From Methanobrevibacter millerae (lineage in GTDB: Archaea; Methanobacteriota; Methanobacteria; Methanobacteriales; Methanobacteriaceae), in NCBI RefSeq assembly GCF_001477655.1, contig NZ_CP011266.1, forward strand, positions 1,100,001 through 1,164,000: 64,000 nucleotides of DNA, written 5' to 3'. The notes under the pieces are model-generated. The model saw only the letters and a list, made by a program, of their open reading frames with translations. It was not told the DNA's origin and did not search any database. Each line of letters begins with the position of its first letter. Position 1 is the stretch's first letter. Below are positions 19,195 through 27,897 of the stretch, in pieces. Made by a program: the position numbers and the translations under genes.

Positions 19195-20772
19195 ATGGAA
19201 GAATCTGTCCTTGTAATTAAAGCGGAGAAATATTTAAAGGAAATTTCAAATGATGACATTAATATTGATGATATTGACGAATTTGAAAATTTCAAAAATC
19301 TCTACTTTAAGCTTGATGACAGATTAGAAAATTTAAAACAGCTTAGACGGGATATGGAAGTGCAGGGATACGGTACTCCATTCACATCCTTAAATAAATA
19401 TGGAACCAAATCCATAGGTGAAGTTTCTCTTGAAGAGGTTAGTGAAAACAGTCGTCACAACCAGATATTTAGAAATAAGGCTAACGCTAAAAAGAATATT
19501 CTGGACAGGGTTAAGTCAGCTATTGATTCCCATCAAATTGCATTGGCTCACCTTGATCAGTTCGGATACCTGAAATGCGATTCCTGTTATAAGAAATATT
19601 CAGTATCTGAATACAAGCAATTGAATGGAAAATGCAGTTGCAAAAGCGATTCATTTTCATTTAAGATTAGCAGACAGAATACCTATAGGATTGAAATAAT
19701 TCCATTTTTACCTTTGTCTGGTAATTATCGTGTTTTAATGGCGGATTTATCAAAATATGGTAGAAATTCATTTAAGAAAGTTATCAATGCTCTTAAACAA
19801 GAACGTACTGGACATGTAAAGACCATTTCACCATTATTTAGATATAAAGATAAGAACAATCGCTGGTTAAGAAAAAGGGCCACTTTTGACTCTGAATTCG
19901 TAGACAATTATGAAGAAGAGTTAAGAAAGAAATATGGAAAGAATGTCCGGATTGAAAAATTGGAATTCCACAGGACAAGACCTGCAATCATTGATGATAA
20001 GCATGCAAGAACTGCTGTTGCTTTAGGTTATGTTCGCTATGCAGAACGTATTATAAGCCAAATTCGTGATGATATCTTAAAAAGAAGATTGTCTGATTTT
20101 AAACGTATAAATATTTATGATGAGATAGTTCACAAGTATAACAATCACACTCCTAATTACATTGATTCATTTGATGTTGCTGAAATTGAAAAATGGAGAG
20201 CAGATAAGATTCATGAAGAGCTTAAAAATCTCAGATACCTGGATCGTCATGATGAAATAAACCGTTCACTTAAAAGGGATTTGAAAACAAGAGACACAAT
20301 TGAAAAGACAATATTTGAAAATATTGCACCCGCATTAATCAGCTGGGATATATTCAAGTATTATCTGACAACATCTGTTTCAAATCGTAAGTTAACAACC
20401 GGACCGTTTCCATATATTCGTGTCGAGCTCGACCGTCAGCAAAGAAAAGTATTTGCACAGAGATTTTCTAATGTCATAGATATCCTAAATCAGTTCAGTG
20501 ATATCAAGATTTTAGATGTTGACCAGAAGGATTTGATTTTATATGAAAAGTTCAAGTTTGAAAAGGAAATGAAAAATTCAAACATCAAGGTAAATCATCC
20601 TGCTTTGGGTGCTGCTCATTTGCATCTCAATAGTGGCATTGATTTGCAAAGTATTAGCAATACATTCAATGTTAATGAATCTAAAATCAAAAAGGAAATC
20701 AAGAACATTGAAAACATTAAGAATCCAAAAACGGTCAAGTCTAAAAAATTCCTTGACTTGATTAAGAAGTAG
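19195..20772 (+). CDS. DUF530-like archaeal protein of unknown function
   Basis: 525 residues from ATG 19195, 11 bp after metG. There is no signal peptide or membrane segment. A CDSC...CSC zinc-ribbon-like element at about 130-155 (KCDSCYKKY, GKCSCKSD) is followed by a basic central region (RWLRKRATF) and a helical, charged C terminus with an HTH-like end (DLQSISNTFNVNESKIKKEI). The sequence resembles the archaeal DUF530 family from memory; this should be checked. Basic patches and a zinc element suggest nucleic-acid binding, and the metG linkage hints at translation. Confidence 0.7.
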   Translation: MEESVLVIKAEKYLKEISNDDINIDDIDEFENFKNLYFKLDDRLENLKQLRRDMEVQGYGTPFTSLNKYGTKSIGEVSLEEVSENSRHNQIFRNKANAKKNILDRVKSAIDSHQIALAHLDQFGYLKCDSCYKKYSVSEYKQLNGKCSCKSDSFSFKISRQNTYRIEIIPFLPLSGNYRVLMADLSKYGRNSFKKVINALKQERTGHVKTISPLFRYKDKNNRWLRKRATFDSEFVDNYEEELRKKYGKNVRIEKLEFHRTRPAIIDDKHARTAVALGYVRYAERIISQIRDDILKRRLSDFKRINIYDEIVHKYNNHTPNYIDSFDVAEIEKWRADKIHEELKNLRYLDRHDEINRSLKRDLKTRDTIEKTIFENIAPALISWDIFKYYLTTSVSNRKLTTGPFPYIRVELDRQQRKVFAQRFSNVIDILNQFSDIKILDVDQKDLILYEKFKFEKEMKNSNIKVNHPALGAAHLHLNSGIDLQSISNTFNVNESKIKKEIKNIENIKNPKTVKSKKFLDLIKK

Positions 20773-20780
20773 TGATTGTT

Positions 20781-21245
20781 ATGGATGAAGATGTAACTAC
20801 AATTCATATTACGGAGGTCCCTTCTTCATTTATGATTATGAATTTGCTTGAAAAGTATCCTAACCTTGAAAAGATAACCTGTTCACCAAGCATTTATGGG
20901 AGAACGTCTCCTACATACATTAATGCTTTAAAGGAACTTGATATCGAAATCGAAAAGGAATATCATTGGGGAGCATCAAAAAAACCATGTGACTATGAAG
21001 ATGAATTGCTGGAATTGGCCAGTGAAGGTTATAAGGCACGTGAAATTGCTGAAATATTGGATATTACAGTAAACAGGGTTTATTATTTACTTAGAAGAAA
21101 CAAAACCAAACTGAATACCAACACCAAAAAGTACGATTATGATGAAATAGAATCTCTCAGCAAATCAGGCATGAAACCTAAAGAGATTTCTGAAAAATTA
21201 GACATTCCTCTTAGAAGCGTTTATTATATTTTGAATAAGAAATAA
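20781..21245 (+). CDS. DUF1699-like protein with two tandem helix-turn-helix motifs
   Basis: 154 residues from ATG 20781, preceded by GTGATT. Residues about 1-65 resemble the archaeal DUF1699 fold (PNLEKITCSPSIYGRTS, then a W-G segment). Two similar HTH units follow: GYKAREIAEILDITVNRVYYLL and GMKPKEISEKLDIPLRSVYYIL. They look like an internal duplication. It is probably a DNA-binding regulator. It begins 8 bp after the DUF530-like gene and is probably in the same operon. Confidence 0.65.
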   Translation: MDEDVTTIHITEVPSSFMIMNLLEKYPNLEKITCSPSIYGRTSPTYINALKELDIEIEKEYHWGASKKPCDYEDELLELASEGYKAREIAEILDITVNRVYYLLRRNKTKLNTNTKKYDYDEIESLSKSGMKPKEISEKLDIPLRSVYYILNKK

Positions 21246-21296
21246 ATCAAAAATTATTTTTAACTATTAATATATACTTATATGTAAGTGATTGTT

Positions 21297-22310
21297 ATGA
21301 TGATACTACCTCAACTACCGCTGTATGTTATAGCGATAATCTGTGGGTTGCTTGCTTTTTTAGTGACTCATTTGTCAATGCCTAGAATTATTCGTAAATT
21401 GGAAAATGCTGATATTGTAGGAAAGGACTTGCATAAGTCCTGGAAGCCTATTGTTGCTGAAATGGGTGGTTTTGGAATCCTTTTCGGTTTTATCATAGGA
21501 ATGTTTTCAGGTATCTATATGCATGACATATTGGTATTTCCGTTATGTGTTGTGCTTATAGTAATTCTGCTTGTAGGTATTATTGGTATCGTTGATGATT
21601 TGCTTGTCTTATCATCCAAAGAGAAATTATTCCTATTGTTTTTAGCAGGTGTTCCGTTAATATGGGCTGCACCATCCAATGTGGGGATATTATATTTGAT
21701 TTCAATTCCAATAGCTATTTCTATAGGATCCAATCTTACAAATATGCTTGCCGGTTTGAATGGTATTGAATCTGGTTTGGGTATTATCTCTATTGCATCA
21801 TTAACTATTTCTTGTATAATTTTAGGAAAATACGATGTAACAATCATCAGTATGAGTATGCTAGGTGCATTGATTGCATTTTTATATTACAACAAGTATC
21901 CTGCTAAAATTTTTCCTGGTGATACAGGTACGCTAATTATTGGAGCTACAATTGTTTCCATTGCTTTTATCGGTAGGGTTAAGTTGATTGCACTTATTGT
22001 TTTGATGCCGAATATTATTGATGCGGCTATGAAATTTTACAGTGCAGGTGTAATGGAGCGCCAGCAATTCAAGCCAACACAGGTCGATGAGGATGGTAAT
22101 TTAATAAGGCCTGAGACAGGTTTCAAGTCTTTAATCAGATTTGTTATCAGAAGACCGATTACAGAAAAGCAGGCTGTTCGCATAATTTGGGGAATCGGTT
22201 TGATTTTTGGTATTATAGGTATATTCGTTGCATTGACTATGCCTGGCGTAATAGGTAATCAGACATTAGCAAACTTCCTTCAAATTAAAGAGATGTTTTA
22301 TCATGTATGA
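21297..22310 (+). CDS. GT4 family sugar-1-phosphate transferase (MraY/WecA/AglH-like)
   Basis: 337 residues with about ten membrane helices. Family hallmarks are present: VDDLL at about residue 100, NMLAGLNGIESG, FPGDTGTL, and a C-terminal cytoplasmic loop with RPETGFKSL. Such enzymes transfer a sugar-1-phosphate from a UDP-sugar to a polyprenyl phosphate. In this organism that could start pseudomurein precursor or N-glycan synthesis; the substrate is not decided by sequence. ATG 21297 is preceded by GTGAT and by a TATA-like element at about 21269-21277, so a short-leader transcript is possible. Confidence 0.85.
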   Translation: MMILPQLPLYVIAIICGLLAFLVTHLSMPRIIRKLENADIVGKDLHKSWKPIVAEMGGFGILFGFIIGMFSGIYMHDILVFPLCVVLIVILLVGIIGIVDDLLVLSSKEKLFLLFLAGVPLIWAAPSNVGILYLISIPIAISIGSNLTNMLAGLNGIESGLGIISIASLTISCIILGKYDVTIISMSMLGALIAFLYYNKYPAKIFPGDTGTLIIGATIVSIAFIGRVKLIALIVLMPNIIDAAMKFYSAGVMERQQFKPTQVDEDGNLIRPETGFKSLIRFVIRRPITEKQAVRIIWGIGLIFGIIGIFVALTMPGVIGNQTLANFLQIKEMFYHV

Positions 22311-22319
22311 GGTGATTTA

Positions 22320-22988
22320 ATGAAACCTTACGTTATTTTAAATGCTGCCATGACACTTGACGGAAAAATAGTCACTGCAAAAAACAGTTCAAATATTTCC
22401 GGTGAAGAGGACTTGAAGAGAGTTCATGAACTTAGAAAGAATGTGGATGCAATAATGGTTGGAATAGGAACCGTATTGGCAGATGATCCTAGATTAACCG
22501 TTCACAAGGTTGATGCAAATCCGGAAGACAATCCTGTTCGTGTTGTAGTTGATAGCAAATGCAGAACCCCAATAGCTGCAAGGATTACCAATAAGGATGC
22601 AAAAACAATAATTGCAGCAGCTAATGAATTCAAATATGATTTTTTAGTAAGTGACAGATGCAATGTCTTCAAGCAGAGGGGAGTTGAATTCTTCTTCAGC
22701 GGTGACACAAGAGTGGATTTGACTGCATTGATGGATTACCTTGCCAGTCAGGGCATAGAAACATTGATGCTTGAAGGTGGGGCTACACTAAACTTCGCAA
22801 TGATAAAAGAAGGTCTTATTGATGAGATAAGAATATGCATTGCACCGAAGGTTGTCGGCGGCGTTAATGCAAAAACATTGTTTGATGGTGAAGGCTTTGA
22901 CACGATGGATGAAGGAGTTAATCTGGAGCTGACTGATTCATTTTCTTTGGGAAAAGACCTGATTTTAACTTATAAAGTTTTAAAATAG
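22320..22988 (+). CDS. arfC: 2,5-diamino-6-(ribosylamino)-pyrimidinone 5'-phosphate reductase
   Basis: 222 residues, the RibD C-terminal reductase type without a deaminase domain, as in archaea. Conserved segments are NAAMTLDGKI, DAIMVGIGTVLADDPRLTVH, LMLEGGATLN and IAPKVVGG. It carries out the NAD(P)H-dependent reduction of the ribosyl side chain in riboflavin synthesis, which also feeds F420. It starts 9 bp after the GT4 gene with GGTGAT before the ATG. Confidence 0.88.
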   Translation: MKPYVILNAAMTLDGKIVTAKNSSNISGEEDLKRVHELRKNVDAIMVGIGTVLADDPRLTVHKVDANPEDNPVRVVVDSKCRTPIAARITNKDAKTIIAAANEFKYDFLVSDRCNVFKQRGVEFFFSGDTRVDLTALMDYLASQGIETLMLEGGATLNFAMIKEGLIDEIRICIAPKVVGGVNAKTLFDGEGFDTMDEGVNLELTDSFSLGKDLILTYKVLK

Positions 22989-23044
22989 AATTTTCATTAT
23001 ATAAAAAATCGTTTCATATGAGGTACTATTTTTTTATTTAAATA

Positions 23045-23107
23045 AAATAGTATTTTATAGAAAACTATTTTATTAATTTTTTATAAATAGTATTTTATAG
23101 AAAACTA
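23045..23107 (+). repeat. paired 23-bp direct repeats in promoter of the DUF4143 ATPase gene
   Basis: Identical 23-bp copies at 23045-23067 and 23085-23107 share the core TAGTATTTTATAG and are 40 bp apart. The second copy lies between a TATA-like element (about 23080-23088) and the start codon. A further ACTATTTT/AAAATAGT inverted pair lies just upstream. This is the layout expected for cooperative operator sites. Confidence 0.5.
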
Positions 23108-23119
23108 ATTTGTGAAAAT

Positions 23120-24349
23120 ATGGTTGAAAGAAAATTATATTTGGATAAGATCAAATCTTTTGTAGATGTGGATTTAATTAAAATAATAACTGGTATCAGA
23201 AGATGCGGTAAATCATATTTTTTTAAATTAATTATTAATTTTTTAATAGAAAATGGAGTAAATGAAGATAACATTCTTTTAATAGATTTGGAACTTCCAA
23301 AATTCAATCATATTAAAACTAGAGAACAGCTTGATGAAATAGTTTTAGAATTTTTAGAAGAGCATCATGATAAAACTTATTTGTTTTTTGATGAAATACA
23401 AAATGTTTCTCAATGGGAAATCAGTATTAATGGATATTTCAAATTGTCTAATGTTGATATTTATATAACAGGATCAAATTCTAAACTATTATCAAAAGAA
23501 TTAGCAACATTTTTGACAGGACGTTATATTTCAATTGAAATGTATCCTTTTTCTTTCAATGAATTCATTGATTTTAAAGAAGAGTTAAATCAGAAAGCTT
23601 TTTTTGAAAATGAATTCAATACAGATATTGAAAATTATTTTGAAGAGTATATTTCTTATGGTGGTTTACCAGTAACAATTGATACAAAAAATCATAAAGA
23701 AATTACTTTAAAAGATTTGTATTCATCAATATTGTTACATGATATTGTTGAACGATATGAAATTAGAAATATAGGTCTTTTTTCTAGAATTACAAAGTTT
23801 ATTCTTGAAAATATTGGAAATTTGATTTCCGCACATTCAATATATACTTATTTAAAACATGAAAAAATCAACATTACTAAATCAACTATTTATAATTATT
23901 TGGAATATCTTCAAAATGCTTATATTTTATCAAAAATAACAAGAGAAGATTTAATAGGTAAAAAAGAAATTAACGGTTCTGAAAAATTTTATATCATGGA
24001 TCAGGGTTTTTATAAGTCCCAACTTGAAGAAAAGCAACTTAATATCGGAAGAATCCTTGAAAATATTATATATCTGGAATTATTAAGAAATGACTGTAAA
24101 GTTACCGTTGGTACTATAAACAATTATGAAATTGATTTTGTATGTAAAAAAGATAATAAAAAATTCTATATTCAAGTTGCATATCATTTATATGATGAAA
24201 AAACTATTGATAGGGAATTCAGACCTTTAAAGCAAGTTGATGATAACTATCCAAAGTATGTTTTAACAATGGATAGGCAAGATTATTCAAGAGATGGAAT
24301 TGTGCATATGAATATAATTAAATTCTTAAGAGAATTTTTCTATGAATAG
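23120..24349 (+). CDS. AAA-family ATPase with C-terminal DUF4143 domain
   Basis: 409 residues. Walker A is GIRRCGKS near residue 28 and Walker B is YLFFDEIQN near 95, followed by ITGSNSKLLS and LTGRY, typical of this ATPase family. The C-terminal domain (about 180-400) has GRILENIIYLEL and YEIDFVCKK, as in DUF4143, which resembles a nuclease-like fold. These genes are abundant and variable in gut archaea and bacteria, and their role is unclear. It stands alone with its own repeat-bearing promoter. AT content is higher than in neighbours, which fits acquired DNA. Confidence 0.85.
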   Translation: MVERKLYLDKIKSFVDVDLIKIITGIRRCGKSYFFKLIINFLIENGVNEDNILLIDLELPKFNHIKTREQLDEIVLEFLEEHHDKTYLFFDEIQNVSQWEISINGYFKLSNVDIYITGSNSKLLSKELATFLTGRYISIEMYPFSFNEFIDFKEELNQKAFFENEFNTDIENYFEEYISYGGLPVTIDTKNHKEITLKDLYSSILLHDIVERYEIRNIGLFSRITKFILENIGNLISAHSIYTYLKHEKINITKSTIYNYLEYLQNAYILSKITREDLIGKKEINGSEKFYIMDQGFYKSQLEEKQLNIGRILENIIYLELLRNDCKVTVGTINNYEIDFVCKKDNKKFYIQVAYHLYDEKTIDREFRPLKQVDDNYPKYVLTMDRQDYSRDGIVHMNIIKFLREFFYE

Positions 24350-24814
24350 TTAAAACATTCCAAAATAGCCCAGATTTTTGCAGACACAGTATTTGCAAAG
24401 TGAACGCTTGTCATTTATTGCTTTAATTCGTGTTTTGCAGTAATAGGAACCATTTTCTTCATAAACTTCATCATTTCTGTTTTCACTATATGGGTGTAGA
24501 GGTTTTTTAGCTATTAAAGCCAAGTATAATGACAGATACTTTGTAAACTCACGGGCTTCAATGTCTCCTCCGGCGTAGGTGTCAAAATAGTAATTGATGT
24601 CACCTTTCATTTTGTTGATGACACTGTCATTCACATCAAAATCGCCCTTAATTTCCAGTGAATAGATTTCATCATAGGCTTCGGAGTTGTATTTGGCTAA
24701 TTTCTTAACAAGAGGATCTCTGTACCTGTCGTCTGTTACCTTATTTCTTAGATATTCAATAGGATAATCTTTCAGTTCTTTTCTGATGATTTTTAGAAGT
24801 TTGGATGCCTTCAT
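24350..24814 (-). CDS. UPF0305 / DUF2115 family protein
   Basis: 154 residues. The pattern with [28 protein letters not shown] and a C-terminal cysteine cluster ([17 protein letters not shown]) matches UPF0305 (DUF2115), a family from methanogens of unknown function. The CxxC-x-C end suggests metal binding. It overlaps the PHP gene upstream by 4 bp (ATGA type), so the two are translationally coupled. Confidence 0.75.
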   Translation of the reverse strand: MKASKLLKIIRKELKDYPIEYLRNKVTDDRYRDPLVKKLAKYNSEAYDEIYSLEIKGDFDVNDSVINKMKGDINYYFDTYAGGDIEAREFTKYLSLYLALIAKKPLHPYSENRNDEVYEENGSYYCKTRIKAINDKRSLCKYCVCKNLGYFGMF

Positions 24815-25476
24815 AATATTCCTTTGCTTTTGAGTAATTCACGAGGATTATCGACAATGGCTTTCATTGCTTCCTCATCACTCAATCCTGCTCCGCGAGC
24901 TATTTCATATGATTTATCGAATGTTATCAAATCATCCGGTGAATGGGTGTCAGTATCAACAATCAGCTTGTTTCCCACTTCACGGGCAATGCTTGCAACA
25001 TGACCGTTTCCAAGACAATGTCCTTTACGTGCACTGATTTCTAAATAAATATCATTTTTAAGTGCAAGTTCCGCTTCCTCTTTTGTTATCAAACCGGGAT
25101 GGCCTAAAATGTCAACATATTTTGATTTCACTGCTGCTAAGTTTGTTCCTGGTGTCACTGGTTCGTTTAATGTTTCACCGTGCACAACTACAATTTTAGC
25201 ACCCAGTTCTTTTGCTCTTTTAGCTATTGCATCAATGGATTCGGTTGGTGCATGTGTTACTTCAGCTCCCAATACGACGGTAATGTCCCAGTTTGAGTTA
25301 ATGTCATCTATTGCTGCTTGTATTTTTGGAATTTCTTCAACATTATAATAATCAATATGGTCGGTAATGGCTATAACTTCATGATTTAATTTCAAAGCTC
25401 TTCTTGCAAGCTCTGAAGGTAATAATTCTCCGTCACTAAATAAACTGTGCATATGTAAATCTATTCTTTTATTCAT
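24811..25476 (-). CDS. PHP-domain phosphoesterase
   Basis: 221 residues. The N-terminal [12 protein letters not shown] (HxH) motif, [20 protein letters not shown] and a C-terminal [10 protein letters not shown] are the metal-binding motifs of stand-alone PHP phosphoesterases, related to histidinol phosphatase HisK and YcdX. The substrate is unknown. It is the first gene of a two-gene minus-strand unit with the UPF0305 gene. Confidence 0.82.
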   Translation of the reverse strand: MNKRIDLHMHSLFSDGELLPSELARRALKLNHEVIAITDHIDYYNVEEIPKIQAAIDDINSNWDITVVLGAEVTHAPTESIDAIAKRAKELGAKIVVVHGETLNEPVTPGTNLAAVKSKYVDILGHPGLITKEEAELALKNDIYLEISARKGHCLGNGHVASIAREVGNKLIVDTDTHSPDDLITFDKSYEIARGAGLSDEEAMKAIVDNPRELLKSKGIL

Positions 25477-25619
25477 ATGATAACCTCTATATTTTAAAAA
25501 TCTATTATTATTTTTATATCATTTATAATATAAATCAATGTGAGAATTTTTGACTACTTTTATATATTAACAGAAATATATTTTTATATAATAAAACTTT
25601 TTTATAGGAGATTATTATT

Positions 25620-26843
25620 ATGAAAGCTAAAGCGGCAAAAATTGCAGAAGGTGTTTACTGGGTTGGTGTTCTCCATTGGAACAGCAGAACTTTCCACGGA
25701 TATGGAATTCCAGGAACTACCTATAATGCATACTTGGTATTTGGTGGCGAAAAAACTGTATTGATTGATAATGTCTATGGCGGATTAGACAATCAGTTAT
25801 ATGCAAGAATTGAGGATGCATTTGCTCAGGAAGGAAAAGATATCCAAATTGATGTCTTTGTACAGAACCATTCTGAAATGGACCATTCAACTCATTTAAG
25901 AGAAACCATTGAAAAATACAATCCTGAAGCAGAAATATACGCTTCCCCTAATTGTGCTAAATTTTTAGAACAGCAATATCATAATTTCGGAGATTTAAAA
26001 ATCAATACCGTTCAGACTGGTGATGAAGTGGATATCGGTGGCAGAACATTAGCATTTGTATCTGCTCCTATGTTACACTGGCCGGACAGCATGTTCACAT
26101 TCCTGGTTGAAGATGGTATTTTGTTCTCAAATGATGCATTTGGTCAGCACGTATGTCACTCCAAAAGATTTGATGAGGATTACTCTTTAGACATTTTAGA
26201 AAAAGAGGCTCAAAAATATTATGCAAATCTTGTTACATTAGGTTCTCCAATGCTTAGGATGAAATTGCAGGAATTAACAGACAACGGCATTGTTGATCAA
26301 ATCAAAATGATTGCTCCATGCCATGGTCAAATCTGGAAAAACCCTAAATTCATCATTGATTTGTATGCTAAATGGGGATCTGGAGTATGCAAAGATAAAA
26401 TTACTGTTATTTATGATACTATGCACCATTCAACTGAAAAATTAGCTTTCCAAATTGCAGAAGGTATTGCCAGTGAAGGTGTTGAAGTTGCAATGTACTT
26501 TATGCAGCATGATGGACCTGATGATGCCATTACTGATATTTTAGACAGTAAGGCTATTGCTTTAGGTGCACCTACCATGATGAACAAGCCTTTCCCACGT
26601 ATTGGTAATATGATATACTGGCTAGACTGTGTTAACTTTGCAGGAACTACCAGTAATAAAAATGCTTTAATATTCTCATCCAAAGGTTGGGGTGGAGGAG
26701 CTGTCAAAAAACTCCAAACCGATTTGGAAGCTGCTGGATTTAATGTAACTGACACTTTGGATGTTACTTTCGTTCCGGATGAGGATGTTTTGGAAGAAGC
26801 ATTCAACAAGGGTGCAGAGCTCGCAAGATCCATTAAAGAATAA
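25620..26843 (+). CDS. fprA: F420H2 oxidase (flavodiiron protein)
   Basis: 407 residues. The N-terminal metallo-beta-lactamase-like domain carries diiron ligands in HSEMDH (H84, E86, D88) and later LHWPDSM and APCHGQIW. A flavodoxin domain begins at about residue 258 (ITVIYDTMHHSTEKLA). In Methanobrevibacter this enzyme reduces O2 to water with F420H2. It is followed by a flavodoxin gene and a cupin pseudogene, and rubrerythrin is at 33.4 kb, so the area serves oxygen tolerance. The ribosome binding site is ATAGGAG. Confidence 0.92.
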   Translation: MKAKAAKIAEGVYWVGVLHWNSRTFHGYGIPGTTYNAYLVFGGEKTVLIDNVYGGLDNQLYARIEDAFAQEGKDIQIDVFVQNHSEMDHSTHLRETIEKYNPEAEIYASPNCAKFLEQQYHNFGDLKINTVQTGDEVDIGGRTLAFVSAPMLHWPDSMFTFLVEDGILFSNDAFGQHVCHSKRFDEDYSLDILEKEAQKYYANLVTLGSPMLRMKLQELTDNGIVDQIKMIAPCHGQIWKNPKFIIDLYAKWGSGVCKDKITVIYDTMHHSTEKLAFQIAEGIASEGVEVAMYFMQHDGPDDAITDILDSKAIALGAPTMMNKPFPRIGNMIYWLDCVNFAGTTSNKNALIFSSKGWGGGAVKKLQTDLEAAGFNVTDTLDVTFVPDEDVLEEAFNKGAELARSIKE

Positions 26844-26867
26844 TTTTATTTTATTCTTTTATTTTTT
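26835..26867 (+). terminator. hairpin terminator containing the fprA stop codon
   Basis: Perfect 9-bp arms AAAGAATAA (26835-26843) and TTATTCTTT (26851-26859) with a 7-base loop, then T-rich sequence. The 5' arm ends with the TAA stop codon. Confidence 0.65.
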
Positions 26868-26892
26868 TCAATCATTGATTGTTGTGTTTCGC

Positions 26893-26913
26893 AACATTTA
26901 TATATTAAATGTT
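26893..26913 (+). promoter_or_regulatory. TATA box enclosed in a palindrome upstream of flavodoxin
   Basis: Arms AACATTTA (26893-26900) and TAAATGTT (26906-26913) flank TATAT. The TATA box itself is therefore inside an 8-bp-arm palindrome, an arrangement that would let a dimeric repressor block TBP. The ATG is at 26948, with GGTG as ribosome binding site. Confidence 0.45.
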
Positions 26914-26947
26914 TCAAATATATATTTAACAAAAGAAGGTGTAAATT

Positions 26948-27457
26948 ATGGCAAACAGTTTGGTGATTTATTTTTCCCGTTCAGGTGAAAACTACTTCGG
27001 CGGAGAATTAAAAAACATTGAAAAAGGAAATACTGAAGTTATAGCAGAATACATTAAAGACTTGGATGGGGCTGATTTATTTAAAGTAGAACCTGCAAAT
27101 GAATATCCTGCAGATTACATGAAATGTATTGATGTAGCCAAAAAAGAACAGCAAGACGATGCAAGACCAGAAATCAAAGAAACATTATCCGATATAAATG
27201 ATTATGAAGTAATTTACATTGGTTTTCCAAATTGGTGGGGAACTCTGCCGATGCCTATGTGGACTCAATTGGAACAATTGGACTTCACAGGAAAAGTCGT
27301 AAAGCCATTCGTTACTCATGAAGGCTCAGGATTTGGATCATCTCAAAGAGATCTGGCTAAACTCTGTGACGGTGCAGAAATCAAAAAAGGTTTATCCATT
27401 CCCGGTGCAAATGTTTATGATGCAAAAGACAGTGTAGCTCATTGGGTTGATGAATAA
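26948..27457 (+). CDS. flavodoxin-family protein
   Basis: 169 residues. The N-terminal VIYFSRSGENY segment is the FMN phosphate loop; IGFPNWWGTLPMP and THEGSGFGSSQRDL are the other FMN-binding loops, as in the flavodoxin_4 type. It is a one- or two-electron carrier or an NAD(P)H-quinone reductase-like enzyme. Its TAA stop overlaps the ATG of the cupin frame by one base (TAATG), so the two were probably expressed together. Confidence 0.87.
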   Translation: MANSLVIYFSRSGENYFGGELKNIEKGNTEVIAEYIKDLDGADLFKVEPANEYPADYMKCIDVAKKEQQDDARPEIKETLSDINDYEVIYIGFPNWWGTLPMPMWTQLEQLDFTGKVVKPFVTHEGSGFGSSQRDLAKLCDGAEIKKGLSIPGANVYDAKDSVAHWVDE

Positions 27458-27858
27458 TGAGTGAAGAAATTCTTTTTGGTAAAGGGGAGGAAAATCCCTT
27501 CGGTGAGTTTTTCATTGGAAAAAGCTATCTCAATATTTTGGCATAGGCAGGTGAAGTTCTGGTGGCAAATGTCACTTTCGAGCCGGGATGCAGAAATAAC
27601 TGGCATATTCATCATGCTGAAGAAAATGGTGGACAAATTTTGCTTGTAACCAAAGGTGAGGGATGGTATCAGGAAGAAGGAAAGCCTGCACAGAAGTTAA
27701 AGCCTGGGGATGTGGTCTCCATACCTCCAAATGTAAAACATTGGCATGGTGCATCAAAGGATTCTGAATTTACCCATATTGCCATTGAAGTTCCTGGTGT
27801 CAACCCTGAAAACGAATGGTGTGAAGAAGTTTCCGATGAGGAATATGCGGCATTGTAA
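27457..27858 (+). pseudogene. cupin protein interrupted by an in-frame amber codon
   Basis: The frame from ATG 27457 encodes a typical small cupin N terminus (GKGEENPFGEFFIGKSYLNILA), then TAG at 27544-27546, then continues without shift as GEVLVANVTFEPGCRNNWHIHHA and the rest of the barrel (HWHGA, AIEVPG). One C-to-T change of CAG would explain the stop. An internal GTG at 27562 is preceded by AGGTGA at 7 bp spacing, so a 98-residue C-terminal piece, including the metal-binding HIHHA motif, could still be made. Related cupins are annotated as carboxymuconolactone decarboxylase-associated. The 62-codon frame at 27461 is out of frame and not real. Confidence 0.7.
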
Positions 27859-27897
27859 TGAACAAGTTTAATATCAATCATCACCATATTTTTTATT

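Noticed and set aside
23045-23107. CRISPR array
   Set aside because: There are only two repeat copies, and no series of spacers or cas genes.
27544-27546. TAG as a pyrrolysine codon
   Set aside because: No pylT/pylS-type genes are seen here, Methanobrevibacter is not known for pyrrolysine, and the family position is not one where pyrrolysine is known. A point mutation is simpler.
27461-27649. 62-codon ORF overlapping the cupin gene
   Set aside because: It is out of frame with the cupin and with flavodoxin, and has no homology-like pattern.
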